Source: an uncultured Lachnospira sp.
Lineage (GTDB): Bacteria; Bacillota; Clostridia; Lachnospirales; Lachnospiraceae
Assembly (NCBI GenBank): GCA_946186125.1
Contig: CAMHLZ010000002.1
Span: 86,930 to 143,643, forward strand
Length of the DNA: 56,714 bases
Direction: 5' to 3'
The first letter of the stretch is position 1. Each line of letters opens with the position of its first letter. The position numbers were made by a program, and so were the translations under genes. Below the pieces are notes generated by a model, which made no database searches, was not told the DNA's origin, and saw only the letters and a program-made list of their open reading frames with translations. Below, one piece after another: positions 26,625 through 35,888 of this stretch.

Positions 26625-28028
26625 CTATCCTAATGACAAGAATGCCGGAACAACAATTATCACTATAGCTACCATAAGCATGACAACCATTGGAAAAAGC
26701 ATTTTTGTACCCGCCTCTTCTCCATTTTTTTTTGCAATATTTTTCTTATTTTCAAAAGCTTCAGTTACTTCATAAACCAATAACTCTCCTACACCTCTGG
26801 TTCCTTTAGCTACGCATTGCGCCAATATACTTCCAAGCTTTACATAGCATTGCAAACCACACCTTCTTCCAAAAACGTTATACGCTTCCGTCTCAGAACA
26901 TCCGCTCATTATCTTTTTTGTGCAAAGTCTCATCTCCTCATATACATATCTTTTACCTCTGCCTCTTTTATCATAATCTTCGACTATCTTTTTAAATGCC
27001 ATCTGAATACTCATTCCGGCATTAGTCAACATCAGGATTTTAGATACTACTTCCGAATAATCAATTTCCAACTGACGTTCTCTGATACATATCTGACTGT
27101 CTATCTCTTTATCTTTTAAGAAAAATATCAACAGTGAAGCTACTATTGCTATAATCAAAAACGACACTTTTAATCCCGACTTATTATTCTCAAACGACAC
27201 CTTCTTCCCATCAATCTCCACCGGCAGCACAACCTCTTCATTATGTACATCCTGCGAATCAATAATTTTCTGTAACCTTTCCTCATAAGTAAAAAACTCT
27301 TTCTTCATCACAGTTACCGGTATCTCATAATCTTTTTCAATCCCCTGATAATTCATAGTCAGATATATGACAACGTCTTTTTTTTCATCTGAGCAATACA
27401 CTTTTCCATCATAATCTATTATCTCGGGAGCACTGCTGGACCATTCCAGATTTATGTTCTCTTCCGGATAACTTTCAGGAAAAACCAGTTTTTTCTTAAC
27501 TTTATCAGCTGATATATTTTTACCAAGCATTACTTTTACAATTTCGTCATAAGAAGCTTCGAATTTTTTATAAATTTCTTTTTTTCTGTGTTTAACCGGC
27601 GCAACCATAATATTAACCTTTTGTCTCTTATTCATGTCATTCATATCAAACTCATATTCAGCCGGTGCATTTTCAGGTCTTTTTAATACCTTTATAGTTT
27701 TATCCTCTGAACTTTGGGTTATATCAAATAACACGGCAATAATAATCACTCCAATAAAACATACAATCGAAACTGCTGTTTTCCTTACCAGATACATATA
27801 ATGCTCATTACTTACCTGATCTTTTGTATATATTTTCTTTAGCTTATAATCTATATGGCTTTTCCCACAACCGCGTACAAAAAAAGATAATTTATCCACA
27901 AACAGCATAGATAATCCACACACTGGAAATAATATATAATTTCTAAACATTCGTCGATTATCTTCTTTCCTATAATGCATTCCAATAATAATCCCTAAGC
28001 ATAACAAAATTAATATTAAAAAGTACAC
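26625..28028 (-). CDS. TadC-like type II/IV secretion F protein with inserted Ig-like domain
   Basis: 467 residues from a GTG (GAGGTG four bases upstream), much longer than the about 300 usual for TadC. Membrane segments lie at about 1-17, 31-48 and 82-102. Between them and the next one (288-304) is an extracytoplasmic stretch with an atrophied bacterial Ig pattern at about 190-243 (LEWSSSAPEIIDYDGKVY then YEIPVTVMKKE). The T2SSF domain follows (about 315-430: VVSKILMLTNAGMSIQMAFKK) and a last helix at 445-465. TadC and TadB form the inner-membrane platform driven by CpaF. Two bases separate it from tadB. Confidence 0.85.
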   Translation of the reverse strand: MYFLILILLCLGIIIGMHYRKEDNRRMFRNYILFPVCGLSMLFVDKLSFFVRGCGKSHIDYKLKKIYTKDQVSNEHYMYLVRKTAVSIVCFIGVIIIAVLFDITQSSEDKTIKVLKRPENAPAEYEFDMNDMNKRQKVNIMVAPVKHRKKEIYKKFEASYDEIVKVMLGKNISADKVKKKLVFPESYPEENINLEWSSSAPEIIDYDGKVYCSDEKKDVVIYLTMNYQGIEKDYEIPVTVMKKEFFTYEERLQKIIDSQDVHNEEVVLPVEIDGKKVSFENNKSGLKVSFLIIAIVASLLIFFLKDKEIDSQICIRERQLEIDYSEVVSKILMLTNAGMSIQMAFKKIVEDYDKRGRGKRYVYEEMRLCTKKIMSGCSETEAYNVFGRRCGLQCYVKLGSILAQCVAKGTRGVGELLVYEVTEAFENKKNIAKKNGEEAGTKMLFPMVVMLMVAIVIIVVPAFLSLG

Positions 28029-28029
28029 G

Positions 28030-28827
28030 TTACACCTCTATTCTTATAAGATATTTTCCTGTAAGGTACGCTGCAGCATAAACTATCAGACATAACGTCA
28101 TAATAATTCTCCCTAAGCAGGTATTATACATAACAGCCATTGTATCTGCGGATGTTACTTTCATATACAAAATCATCATAAGGGGCACAACATTCATAAT
28201 ACGCTGTTCATACCTTTTAGCACTCAGTATGCTTTGTATTTCCCTCTCTACATCTAATTTCTTACCTATTTCTGTCGCCGTATCTTTTATAATGCGAATC
28301 ATATCACCCCCACTTTCAACCGAAATATTCAATATTTCAGAAAAAATAAGTATCTCTTCTATCCCACTCCTTTGGGCAAACCTGCCAAACGCTTCTTCAA
28401 TTCGCATATTCATATCAATTCTTTTGATAACATACTTTAATTCATGACAAATCATACTAGTTTCACCGAACATCCCCCGCATCTCCTTAAAAGATTCTCT
28501 TATGGCATTACTTAGTGATACACCTGCTGCCAGACTTGAAGAAACCGATATGCACAACTCCTTGAATTGCATTTGTAAAATTTTCTTTTTTTCACTCTTC
28601 AAATCATTTTTTCTAAGTTTTATATACACGATAACAAATGGCATTGCGGCTACATATACATATATGTTTTCATAAAATAAATATGTAATTATACCGCTTA
28701 AAAAAAACCACTGTAAAACCAGCCTGCAAATCTCGGTTTTGCTCATCCTGTATAAATCAGCGGTAAAATCCTGCCGATTTGAGTTTCGCTTTGTTTTCCA
28801 TTTCATATTCACTTTTTTGAAGAACAC
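28030..28827 (-). CDS. TadB-like type II/IV secretion F protein
   Basis: 265 residues as drawn from a GTG with AGGCAGG upstream; ATG at 28806 is possible. Two helices near the N-terminus (VLQWFFLSGIITYLFY and YVYVAAMPFVIVYI), then a T2SSF domain with SVSSSLAAGVSLSNAIRESF and SVESGGDMIRIIKDTATEIG, and two final helices. It overlaps the end of cpaF by 71 bp. It forms the membrane platform with TadC. Confidence 0.85.
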   Translation of the reverse strand: MFFKKVNMKWKTKRNSNRQDFTADLYRMSKTEICRLVLQWFFLSGIITYLFYENIYVYVAAMPFVIVYIKLRKNDLKSEKKKILQMQFKELCISVSSSLAAGVSLSNAIRESFKEMRGMFGETSMICHELKYVIKRIDMNMRIEEAFGRFAQRSGIEEILIFSEILNISVESGGDMIRIIKDTATEIGKKLDVEREIQSILSAKRYEQRIMNVVPLMMILYMKVTSADTMAVMYNTCLGRIIMTLCLIVYAAAYLTGKYLIRIEV

Positions 28828-29974
28828 CTGTAATCCTGCCTTTTTCCTCCTTAATCTCCTTAAATTTGTATAACGGATTCATTCTGATACTTCCATCCAC
28901 ATAATCGAGAACTTCAACTATTTCAAGAACTCTTCTTGTCTTGTCCCTCAGCCTGCCTAAATGCACTATTATATCTATACCTGCCGCAATCTGTTCTCTG
29001 ATGGCAGAAACCGGCATGTCCACTCCCATAAGCACCATGGTCTCAAGCCTCACAATCATATCTCTCGGACTATTGGCATGTCCGGTAGAAAGACTTCCGT
29101 CATGTCCTGTATTCATAGCCTGAAGCATATCCAATGCTTCGCCACCTCTTATCTCTCCGACAATAATACGGGAAGGTCTCATTCTCAAAGCTGCTCTTAT
29201 CAAATCTCTAATTGAAACGCCATTATCGCCTTCAGCATTAGGCTGACGTGCTTCAAGCCTTACAATATTTTCAGCACCAATTATCTTAAGCTCAGCCGAA
29301 TCCTCAATTGTTACGATTCTTTCATCTTTGGGAATATACTCAGAAAGAGCATTTAAGAATGTGGTCTTACCGGAACCGGTTCCACCACTGATAAAAATAT
29401 TATATCCTGCAACAACTAACTTCTTTAACCACAATGCAACATCCCTGTCAATTGATTCCAAATCAATCAATTTTTCCATATCGATGTGTTCCCTGGGAAA
29501 CTTTCTTATAGTTACCGCAGAACCATCCAGTGAAATCGGAGATAATACAACATTAACTCTCGAACCATCATCAAGTCTGGCATCAACTATAGGAGATGCC
29601 TCATTTACCCTTCGATTCACCTTTGATACGATCTGTCTTATAACATCCACAAGCCTGTCATTAGAATAGAATTTAGCAGGATACCTTTCTATGACTCCAT
29701 TTCTCTCAACAAATATATTGTCAGGTCCGTTAATCATAATCTCCGTTATGTCATCTGCTTCCTCGCTTAAGAGTTCCTCCAATATATCCAGTCCTTTTAT
29801 AGAATCATAAATTATTTTTCTCAATTTTGTTTTTTCATCCAATGTAACATATTCAATCCTTCCCGCCTTAACTATCACATCATCAATCAATTCCAAAAGT
29901 TCATCATCTTCTAAATCTTTAGATAAATCCGTATTTTCAAGAACTTCTTTTCTCAGTTTTTCAATATCAATAAT
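28757..29974 (-). CDS. cpaF: CpaF/TadA secretion ATPase, apparently starting at ATT
   Basis: 405 residues if started at the ATT at 29974. Walker A is FISGGTGSGKTTFLNALS; Asp box ERIVTIEDSAELKI; Walker B region MRPSRIIVGEIRGGEALDML; TGHDGSLSTGHANSPRDMI is the His box. The conserved family N-terminus (IDIEKLRKEVLENTDLSKDL, then ELIDDVIVKAGR) lies upstream of the first ordinary start (TTG at 29896). The only strong ribosome site, GGAGG at 29981-29985, sits six bases before ATT at 29974 and nine before ATT at 29971. No ATG, GTG or TTG is in frame there. The TAATT junction with cpaE looks like a TAATG overlap with the G changed. It powers pilus assembly. Confidence 0.88.
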   Translation of the reverse strand: MIDIEKLRKEVLENTDLSKDLEDDELLELIDDVIVKAGRIEYVTLDEKTKLRKIIYDSIKGLDILEELLSEEADDITEIMINGPDNIFVERNGVIERYPAKFYSNDRLVDVIRQIVSKVNRRVNEASPIVDARLDDGSRVNVVLSPISLDGSAVTIRKFPREHIDMEKLIDLESIDRDVALWLKKLVVAGYNIFISGGTGSGKTTFLNALSEYIPKDERIVTIEDSAELKIIGAENIVRLEARQPNAEGDNGVSIRDLIRAALRMRPSRIIVGEIRGGEALDMLQAMNTGHDGSLSTGHANSPRDMIVRLETMVLMGVDMPVSAIREQIAAGIDIIVHLGRLRDKTRRVLEIVEVLDYVDGSIRMNPLYKFKEIKEEKGRITGVLQKSEYEMENKAKLKSAGFYR

Positions 29975-30975
29975 TATACTCCTCCAATCATTCCTGCTAC
30001 ATAATCTTCAATCTTACCACAAGTCATTTTTTCAACATCATAAATCTCTTCATTAATTAACATCTTTGGAATAACAAATTTTTTCGTTCTTTTTAATATA
30101 GCATCTAAATGCCTTAATTTTACAGCTTCTTCATATTCTTTAATCTTACATTCTGAATACTTACTGCCTGACATCGGCATAAATATTTCATCGCAAATAT
30201 TTAAGAGAAAAAACACATTTTTCACCATTAAAGATATATCCAGCACAATACAGTCATACAAATCTGTCCTGCATACCTGCCTGATCATTTCATTTATATC
30301 TTCTGTATTTGCATTTCTCAGATCTTCTGAAAAAACCATCGGCGGTATGTAATCAAAATTATTAATCTTTTGTCTGATTGAGCATATTTTTTCAGCGATA
30401 TAATGGTCTGATTGAAGTGAATAATATATCAGATCAGATAAATCCCCTTTCATCTCATGTATCAGATTATTTCTCCAGCCGGAAAAATCTTCAAGATTCA
30501 TATAAAGAACTCTGGCTTTTTTTCCAAGAACCCTGCAAAGAGTAAGGGCAAATGTTGTCTTTCCACATCTGCCAACCGGAGAATACACACCATATATCTT
30601 TGTATCCTTTGACTGCTTAACATCCAGATTCACAATAGCATCTTTTTTTAATGCATTTCTAACCGCTTCTTTATAAATAATGTCGGCAGCCTGATACTTA
30701 TTTACTACTGAACAATCGATGTTACCTGGTGACAAGTCTGACTCCCAGAGAATCATTGTATTATCTGCTTTAATATTCTCTATTACTTTGTGCATATTTT
30801 TTTCAGATACCAATAAAATATAAATACTGTTTTTTTCTGAAAAGTTAAATAATGCCTCATACTCCGTAAAAGCATACAATTCATGTTGATTCTCCGGCAT
30901 CTCACACACATAATCAGCAAATTTTACGGCAAAGCCATTATCGTCATCATAGACTGCCATAATTTCCTTATTCAA
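29974..30975 (-). CDS. CpaE/TadZ-like MinD-family localisation ATPase
   Basis: 333 residues. Residues 1-115 look like an atypical receiver domain (MAVYDDDNGFAVKFADYVCE), as in TadZ/CpaE. The ParA/MinD-like part begins at KIYGVYSPVGRCGKTTFALT, whose deviant Walker A has VGRCGKTT instead of KGGxGKTT; DCIVLDISLMVKNVFFLLN is the Walker B region. The start is TTG at 30975 with AAAGGA upstream; ATG at 30960 is the alternative. TadZ proteins position the Tad machine at the cell pole. It is the first gene of the locus. Confidence 0.8.
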   Translation of the reverse strand: MNKEIMAVYDDDNGFAVKFADYVCEMPENQHELYAFTEYEALFNFSEKNSIYILLVSEKNMHKVIENIKADNTMILWESDLSPGNIDCSVVNKYQAADIIYKEAVRNALKKDAIVNLDVKQSKDTKIYGVYSPVGRCGKTTFALTLCRVLGKKARVLYMNLEDFSGWRNNLIHEMKGDLSDLIYYSLQSDHYIAEKICSIRQKINNFDYIPPMVFSEDLRNANTEDINEMIRQVCRTDLYDCIVLDISLMVKNVFFLLNICDEIFMPMSGSKYSECKIKEYEEAVKLRHLDAILKRTKKFVIPKMLINEEIYDVEKMTCGKIEDYVAGMIGGV

Positions 30976-31182
30976 TTATCTTATCCTTTCTTGAAAAAAA
31001 AAGATATTCCTTAGACTTAAATTTTCTTTAGAATTTTATGATGTATCCAAATTATATATTATTCTTTTCTATTTGTAAAGTACTTTTTTTATTTTTTTAT
31101 TTTAGTATATTCTTTTATTTTGATGACTATAATTACTATGGGGAATTTATTATTGAACGAAATATATATTAAGGAGACGCTT

Positions 31183-31413
31183 ATGTTAAGAAAAAAAGCC
31201 AAGCCTGTAGATGAACTTACAGCAATCAGCAATTCTCTGTTAGAAGATTTAGCAAAAACAAAATTTGCTCTTGATACCGCATATTCCAATTTTGAAAACG
31301 TTACAGAACCTGATTTGATTGACTGCTATATTTACGAGCTTAACGCCGCACAAATGCGTTATCGTTTCTTGTTAAAAAAAGTAAAGGCGCTGCCGGATAA
31401 CAACGCCTCTTAA
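31183..31413 (+). CDS. DUF2508 family protein (YaaL-like)
   Basis: 76 residues from the ATG at 31183, preceded by AAGGAG; the frame extends upstream without a start site. It is helical and hydrophilic (KPVDELTAISNSLLEDLAKT then AAQMRYRFLLKKVKAL). I recognise the DUF2508/YaaL pattern, found in spore-forming Firmicutes, often near recR; its function is unknown. Here it is alone and divergent from the Tad locus. Confidence 0.7.
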   Translation: MLRKKAKPVDELTAISNSLLEDLAKTKFALDTAYSNFENVTEPDLIDCYIYELNAAQMRYRFLLKKVKALPDNNAS

Positions 31414-31420
31414 CATATTT

Positions 31421-31651
31421 TTACATTTTCATACTTTTAAGTGCATCTAACATTTCCAAATCCGAAGGCTGCACTTTGATGTTTGTGCATTTCACGCTTC
31501 CATCCGGTTTTGTAACACTTATCTCAATAATCGTACCCACTTCCATAGGCTCCGAAGCAACCGCATTCATAAAACTTACAAACCTCGGATGATTTGTGGC
31601 AAAAGTCTGCCAATGCTCTTTTAATTTTAACATTTTTGCTGGATTTATCAT
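31421..31651 (-). CDS. Small conserved-looking protein of unknown function
   Basis: 76 residues with AAAGGAG just before the ATG. No membrane segment. It begins MINPAKMLKLKEHWQTFATN and has a beta-rich middle (IIEISVTKPDGSVKCTNIKV). It follows the ABC transporter gene by 15 bp in the same direction and probably shares its transcript. I recall similar small proteins in Lachnospiraceae but no assigned function. Confidence 0.7.
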   Translation of the reverse strand: MINPAKMLKLKEHWQTFATNHPRFVSFMNAVASEPMEVGTIIEISVTKPDGSVKCTNIKVQPSDLEMLDALKSMKM

Positions 31652-31666
31652 AATTTTTTTCTCCTT

Positions 31667-34312
31667 TTATTCTGTTCGTAAAGCTACAACCGGATCTTTC
31701 TTTGCTGCCATCTTAGCCGGCACAAGACCTGCTATCATTGTAAGCGCCATGCTTATCATTACCAGAATCACACCGTCATACCACGGAAGAACCGCAATAC
31801 CCGTTATCCCCGTCAAATGTTTTATTATCATATTTGCAGGTATACATAAAAGCACAGTTACGCCAATACCAAGCGCACCCGAAACAAATCCTATAATAAA
31901 CGTTTCAGCATTAAACACTCTCGAAACATCTCTTTTAGACGCCCCTATAGCTCTTAAAATACCAATCTCTTTCGTTCTCTCAAGAACCGAAATATAGGTA
32001 ATAATTCCTATCATAATCGATGATACGACAAGCGATATAGATACAAAACCTACCAGCACATATGTTATCGCATTAATAATTGTGGTGACCGAAGATAACA
32101 TCAGCCCTATATAATCTGTATAACTAATTTTATCCTCTTCATTTTTCTTTGTATCATTGTAATCATCTATAATTTCAGTTACATTATCCTTCATCTCAAA
32201 ATCTTTAGGATAAACATATATGGCAGCCGGCTCATCCAGATCCGAAATTCCGAGTTTATTCATATTATCTTCATATGTTGCATCCGTCGAATCAACCATC
32301 ATATTTTCAGACATCATCTTCATAATATCTTCCTGCGTCATTCCCATCTGCTGCATCTGCTGCATATACTGTGACATTTCAGCCTGTTCCTGTTCTGACA
32401 ATGTCTGCATATATTGATTAAAATCTTCCATACTGAAATTGACATCTTCTTTTGAATCATCAGTTTCAAATTTTATTCCTGTAAACACATCGACATCAGG
32501 ATTCTCTTTCTGCTGCTTTGCTATCTCACTTTCATTGACTTTATTTACAACATATTCCATCAAATCAGAACGATATCCTACACCACCGCTTGCAGATACC
32601 TCCGTACCTTTTTTCTTAACCTTTACGATTCCTGTAACCTTAATCTCTAAGGCATCTGACAATTTAGAAATCACATACATATCATCATCGCTATTATCCT
32701 CCCACGTACCGTCATCATTTTTTCTAAAATAATCCGTATTAATCAAAATTTTATACTTTAAGTTAAGCAATTCATCATATGTGTAACTTGTGATTTCTTC
32801 ATCCTCTACCTCTACATCTCTTTTAAGCATTGCGTCTTTCACATTCTTTTCTACTCTTTCCATGCTCTCAATTCCAAGAGTATACAGGCAATAATCACTT
32901 ATTGTTCCATTCTCGTCCGTTATAATCATAACTTCATCATAACGTTCAGGAAGCTTTCCAGCCAGAACCTCGTACTGGCTCTCAAGATAATCCTCATTAT
33001 CAGGAATCTGTGACCATACATCATATTCTGCCACACTTCCTCCATACATCGAATGTGTGTCAACCATTGACTGCATTCCAAGTTTTTCCATTACCGGAGA
33101 CGGATTTACCTTACAAAGTCCGTCGCCTGTATCTTCTTTATAGATATTCAATGTGGTAGAATACAAATATCTTATATCCGAAACGTATTTATCAATATCA
33201 CATTCATTACTTTCCAGATAGTTCTTAAATTCCTTCATGTTATTCGTCTTTTTTCCGGCAATCATGGAATTAATCATCGAACTCATCATATTGTTAGAAT
33301 AAACCTTGCCTTCTTCGGTTTCCGTCTCTTCCTCTTTTGTTCCATCACCGCTCATCGCACTGAAAATCTCACTAAAATCCGAACTGTCCTTAGTAATCAT
33401 CAGCGGATAGTTAGCAAGCGCCTCCTTTTCAGTCTTATTAATATAATTCTGAACACCACTCGACAATGCAAGAATCAGGGCAATCCCTATTATTCCGATA
33501 GAACCCGCAAACGATGTAAGGAATGTTCTTCCTTTTTTTGTAAGAAGGTTATTGAAACTCAATGAAATCGCAGTAAAAAATGACATCGACGTCTTTTTGG
33601 TCTTTTTCTCTTCAAACGCTTCATCATTTTCACTTTCCATAGGATCCGAATCATCAGTCAGCTTACCGTCAAGAAGCTTTACAATCCTTGTCGAATAGGT
33701 ACTTGCAAGTTCAGGATTATGTGTAACCATGATGATAAGTTTATCTTTCGAAATATTTTTCAATATCTCCATAATCTGAATACTTGTTGCCGAATCAAGC
33801 GCACCCGTAGGTTCATCAGCAAGAATGATGTCCGGATCATTTACCAGCGCCCTGGCAATTGCAACTCTTTGCATCTGTCCGCCCGACATCTGATTCGGTT
33901 TTTTATGAAGCTGATCTCCCAACCCTACTTTTTCCAAGGCTTCTACCGCCCTCTGTCTTCTTTCGGATTTACCTACTCCCGAAAGAGTCATGGCAAGTTC
34001 AACATTAGACAATACCGTCTGATGAGAAATCAAATTATAACTTTGAAATACAAAACCAATTGAATGATTTCTGTAGGAATCCCAATCAGAATCTTTGTAT
34101 TTTTTTGTCGACTTACCATTAATTATCAAGTCTCCGCTTGTATACTTATCCAGACCGCCGATAATATTAAGCAATGTTGTCTTACCGCATCCTGAAGGTC
34201 CTAATATTGATACAAACTCATTTTCCCTGAACTCAATATCAATTCCTTTAAGTGCCTTTACAATTGTGTCACCCGAACTGTAGTCTTTAATAATATTTTT
34301 AAGTTTTAACAT
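31667..34312 (-). CDS. MacB-like ABC transporter, ATPase fused to FtsX-type permease
   Basis: 881 residues. The ABC domain (1-225) has GPSGCGKTTLLNIIGGLD, the signature MSGGQMQRVAIARAL, and ILADEPTGALDSATS. A first membrane helix is at about 255-275 (FAGSIGIIGIALILALSSGV). A large extracytoplasmic region rich in Met, Gln and Asp follows, with a local QMQQMGMTQEDIMKMM stretch. The C-terminal FtsX domain has three helices (about 755-875). Such MacB-type mechanotransmission proteins export peptides or lipoproteins or resist antimicrobial peptides. No partner protein is adjacent; the divergent gene is a HAD phosphatase. Confidence 0.93.
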   Translation of the reverse strand: MLKLKNIIKDYSSGDTIVKALKGIDIEFRENEFVSILGPSGCGKTTLLNIIGGLDKYTSGDLIINGKSTKKYKDSDWDSYRNHSIGFVFQSYNLISHQTVLSNVELAMTLSGVGKSERRQRAVEALEKVGLGDQLHKKPNQMSGGQMQRVAIARALVNDPDIILADEPTGALDSATSIQIMEILKNISKDKLIIMVTHNPELASTYSTRIVKLLDGKLTDDSDPMESENDEAFEEKKTKKTSMSFFTAISLSFNNLLTKKGRTFLTSFAGSIGIIGIALILALSSGVQNYINKTEKEALANYPLMITKDSSDFSEIFSAMSGDGTKEEETETEEGKVYSNNMMSSMINSMIAGKKTNNMKEFKNYLESNECDIDKYVSDIRYLYSTTLNIYKEDTGDGLCKVNPSPVMEKLGMQSMVDTHSMYGGSVAEYDVWSQIPDNEDYLESQYEVLAGKLPERYDEVMIITDENGTISDYCLYTLGIESMERVEKNVKDAMLKRDVEVEDEEITSYTYDELLNLKYKILINTDYFRKNDDGTWEDNSDDDMYVISKLSDALEIKVTGIVKVKKKGTEVSASGGVGYRSDLMEYVVNKVNESEIAKQQKENPDVDVFTGIKFETDDSKEDVNFSMEDFNQYMQTLSEQEQAEMSQYMQQMQQMGMTQEDIMKMMSENMMVDSTDATYEDNMNKLGISDLDEPAAIYVYPKDFEMKDNVTEIIDDYNDTKKNEEDKISYTDYIGLMLSSVTTIINAITYVLVGFVSISLVVSSIMIGIITYISVLERTKEIGILRAIGASKRDVSRVFNAETFIIGFVSGALGIGVTVLLCIPANMIIKHLTGITGIAVLPWYDGVILVMISMALTMIAGLVPAKMAAKKDPVVALRTE

Positions 34313-34432
34313 GTCTCATTCCCTTTCTTTTCCATACACGCTCATTATATATGTAATATTTATTTATATCAATATAAAATTGTAATTCTTTCTTTTTTAT
34401 GTTATTATTTTTCGTACGGAATGGAGGTTATT

Positions 34433-35272
34433 ATGAATATAAATACAGTTTTCTTTGATCTTGACGGAACACTTTTAGCAGACGATAAAACTCTACGGTC
34501 AGAGACCGCAGATGCATTAAATGAGCTTCATGCTAACAATATAAACGTAGTTATTGCAACAGGGCGTAATTTTAACGGTGCCATGTCTGTGCTAAAAGGA
34601 ATAAATTCCATAAAATATATAATTACTTCTAACGGTGCAGCTATATTTGAAGTAAGCAATCCTGTTCCAATCTTAAGAAACGAAATGAAAAACGAACTGG
34701 TTCTTTCATTATGCGATTTACTTGATATGGAAAATATCATTTTCGATCCTTTTATAAACGGTCAGGCTTATACAGAAGAAAAAAACATTGAACACATTAA
34801 AAATCTCAATGTCCCTGATTCAGTAAAAGAATTTATAATTGCCAACCGAAAAACCGTTCCTTCCATAACAGATTTATTAAAAACCGAACGATGCGACGTT
34901 GAAAAAGTCACTATTAATTTTAAAACATTATCCGACGGAACTTTATTTAAACGCGAAGAAACTATCAATATCATCAACTCTTTAGATATACTTTCATGCG
35001 TAACCGGCGGAAGCAATAATGTTGAAGTAACTCTAAAAGATGCAACTAAAGGAAATGCAATTATAAAAGTTTTAGAAATGCTTAATTCTGATACAGATTC
35101 TGCAATGGCATTTGGCGACAGCGAAAACGATCTCGATATGATTAAAACCGTAAAATACGGAATCGCCATGGGAAACGCACAGGATATAGTAAAAAATTCT
35201 GCATATTATATAGCTAAATCAAATAATGAAAATGGTGTGGCGAAAGCCTTGAAAGAATTAAATATTTTGTAA
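34433..35272 (+). CDS. Cof-type HAD-superfamily phosphatase
   Basis: 279 residues from the ATG at 34433, with GGAGG eight bases upstream; the ATG four codons earlier overlaps that site. Motif I is VFFDLDGTLLADDKTL, motif II VIATGRNF, motif III around DATKGNAII and motif IV FGDSENDLDMIKTVKYGIAMGNA. This is the Cof/type IIB cap subfamily, which dephosphorylates sugar phosphates, phosphorylated cofactors or nucleotides in the cytosol. The substrate is not predictable. Confidence 0.92.
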   Translation: MNINTVFFDLDGTLLADDKTLRSETADALNELHANNINVVIATGRNFNGAMSVLKGINSIKYIITSNGAAIFEVSNPVPILRNEMKNELVLSLCDLLDMENIIFDPFINGQAYTEEKNIEHIKNLNVPDSVKEFIIANRKTVPSITDLLKTERCDVEKVTINFKTLSDGTLFKREETINIINSLDILSCVTGGSNNVEVTLKDATKGNAIIKVLEMLNSDTDSAMAFGDSENDLDMIKTVKYGIAMGNAQDIVKNSAYYIAKSNNENGVAKALKELNIL

Positions 35273-35286
35273 GATATATATTTAAT

Positions 35287-35548
35287 CCGCACGCTCTGCG
35301 TTGTCTAATCTTCACAGACGTTACCTCTACAGCCAGCTCAGTCCAGGCTGCCTCACGGCACACAGAAGGTTCTGCTTAGTGCTGCTTCATTCCTGACCTG
35401 ACACGGTTCACAGATTTCTGTTGCGTAAGACCCAAACGTCAACGCCACTTATAAAGGGCAGCTCCACAAATAATTATCCGAAACAGAACAACACCCCTGC
35501 TAGAGCGGATTGCAGGTACAGGGCACCGCTATCTCCCCGGCTGTGCGG
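35287..35548 (-). ncRNA. ffs: Large (Firmicute-type) signal recognition particle RNA
   Basis: On the minus strand, GGUCAGGAAUGAAGCAGCAC (about 35380-35400) is the conserved domain IV element bound by Ffh. It is flanked by long complementary arms, and the ends pair as CCGCAC (35543-35548) with GUGCGG (35287-35292). The length of about 262 nt and the G-rich 5' region (CCGGGGAGAUAGCGGUG, with CCCUGUACC) indicate the long form with an Alu domain, as in Bacillus scRNA. The intergenic stretch therefore holds this RNA rather than being empty. Confidence 0.93.
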
Positions 35549-35589
35549 AAACTTTATGACATTTTTATCTATCCATTTACAACTATTAT

Positions 35590-35618
35590 AGTATAACCAA
35601 CTCTTTTAAATTTGTCAA
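35590..35618 (-). promoter_or_regulatory. Sigma-A promoter of the SRP RNA
   Basis: Minus strand TTGACA (35613-35618), a 17-base spacer and TATACT (35590-35595). The predicted start is about 35-40 bases before the mature 5' end, so a short leader must be removed. Confidence 0.75.
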
Positions 35619-35888
35619 ACAAAATCCTATTCACTTCTGTATTCTTTTTATTACACAAAAATAACGCTATCCTCTTTTGTTACAATAGTATAATTTATGT
35701 GTAACATACATTATTGTTTAATTTGTACAAAAATTAATATTTTTCAAATAATATATTGAACATCATGCGATTTTTTTGTACTATTTAATCAGATATTACT
35801 TGATTATGCATTTGTACAGAGTTATATAATTTTAGCACTTTTGTATCATTGTTGAGAATCGCATCATTTCAAGATAGGGAGGAAAAAA

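Noticed and set aside
35273-35560. Repeated-looking GC-rich stretch considered as a riboswitch or CRISPR leader
   Set aside because: The conserved domain IV core and pairing ends identify it as SRP RNA.
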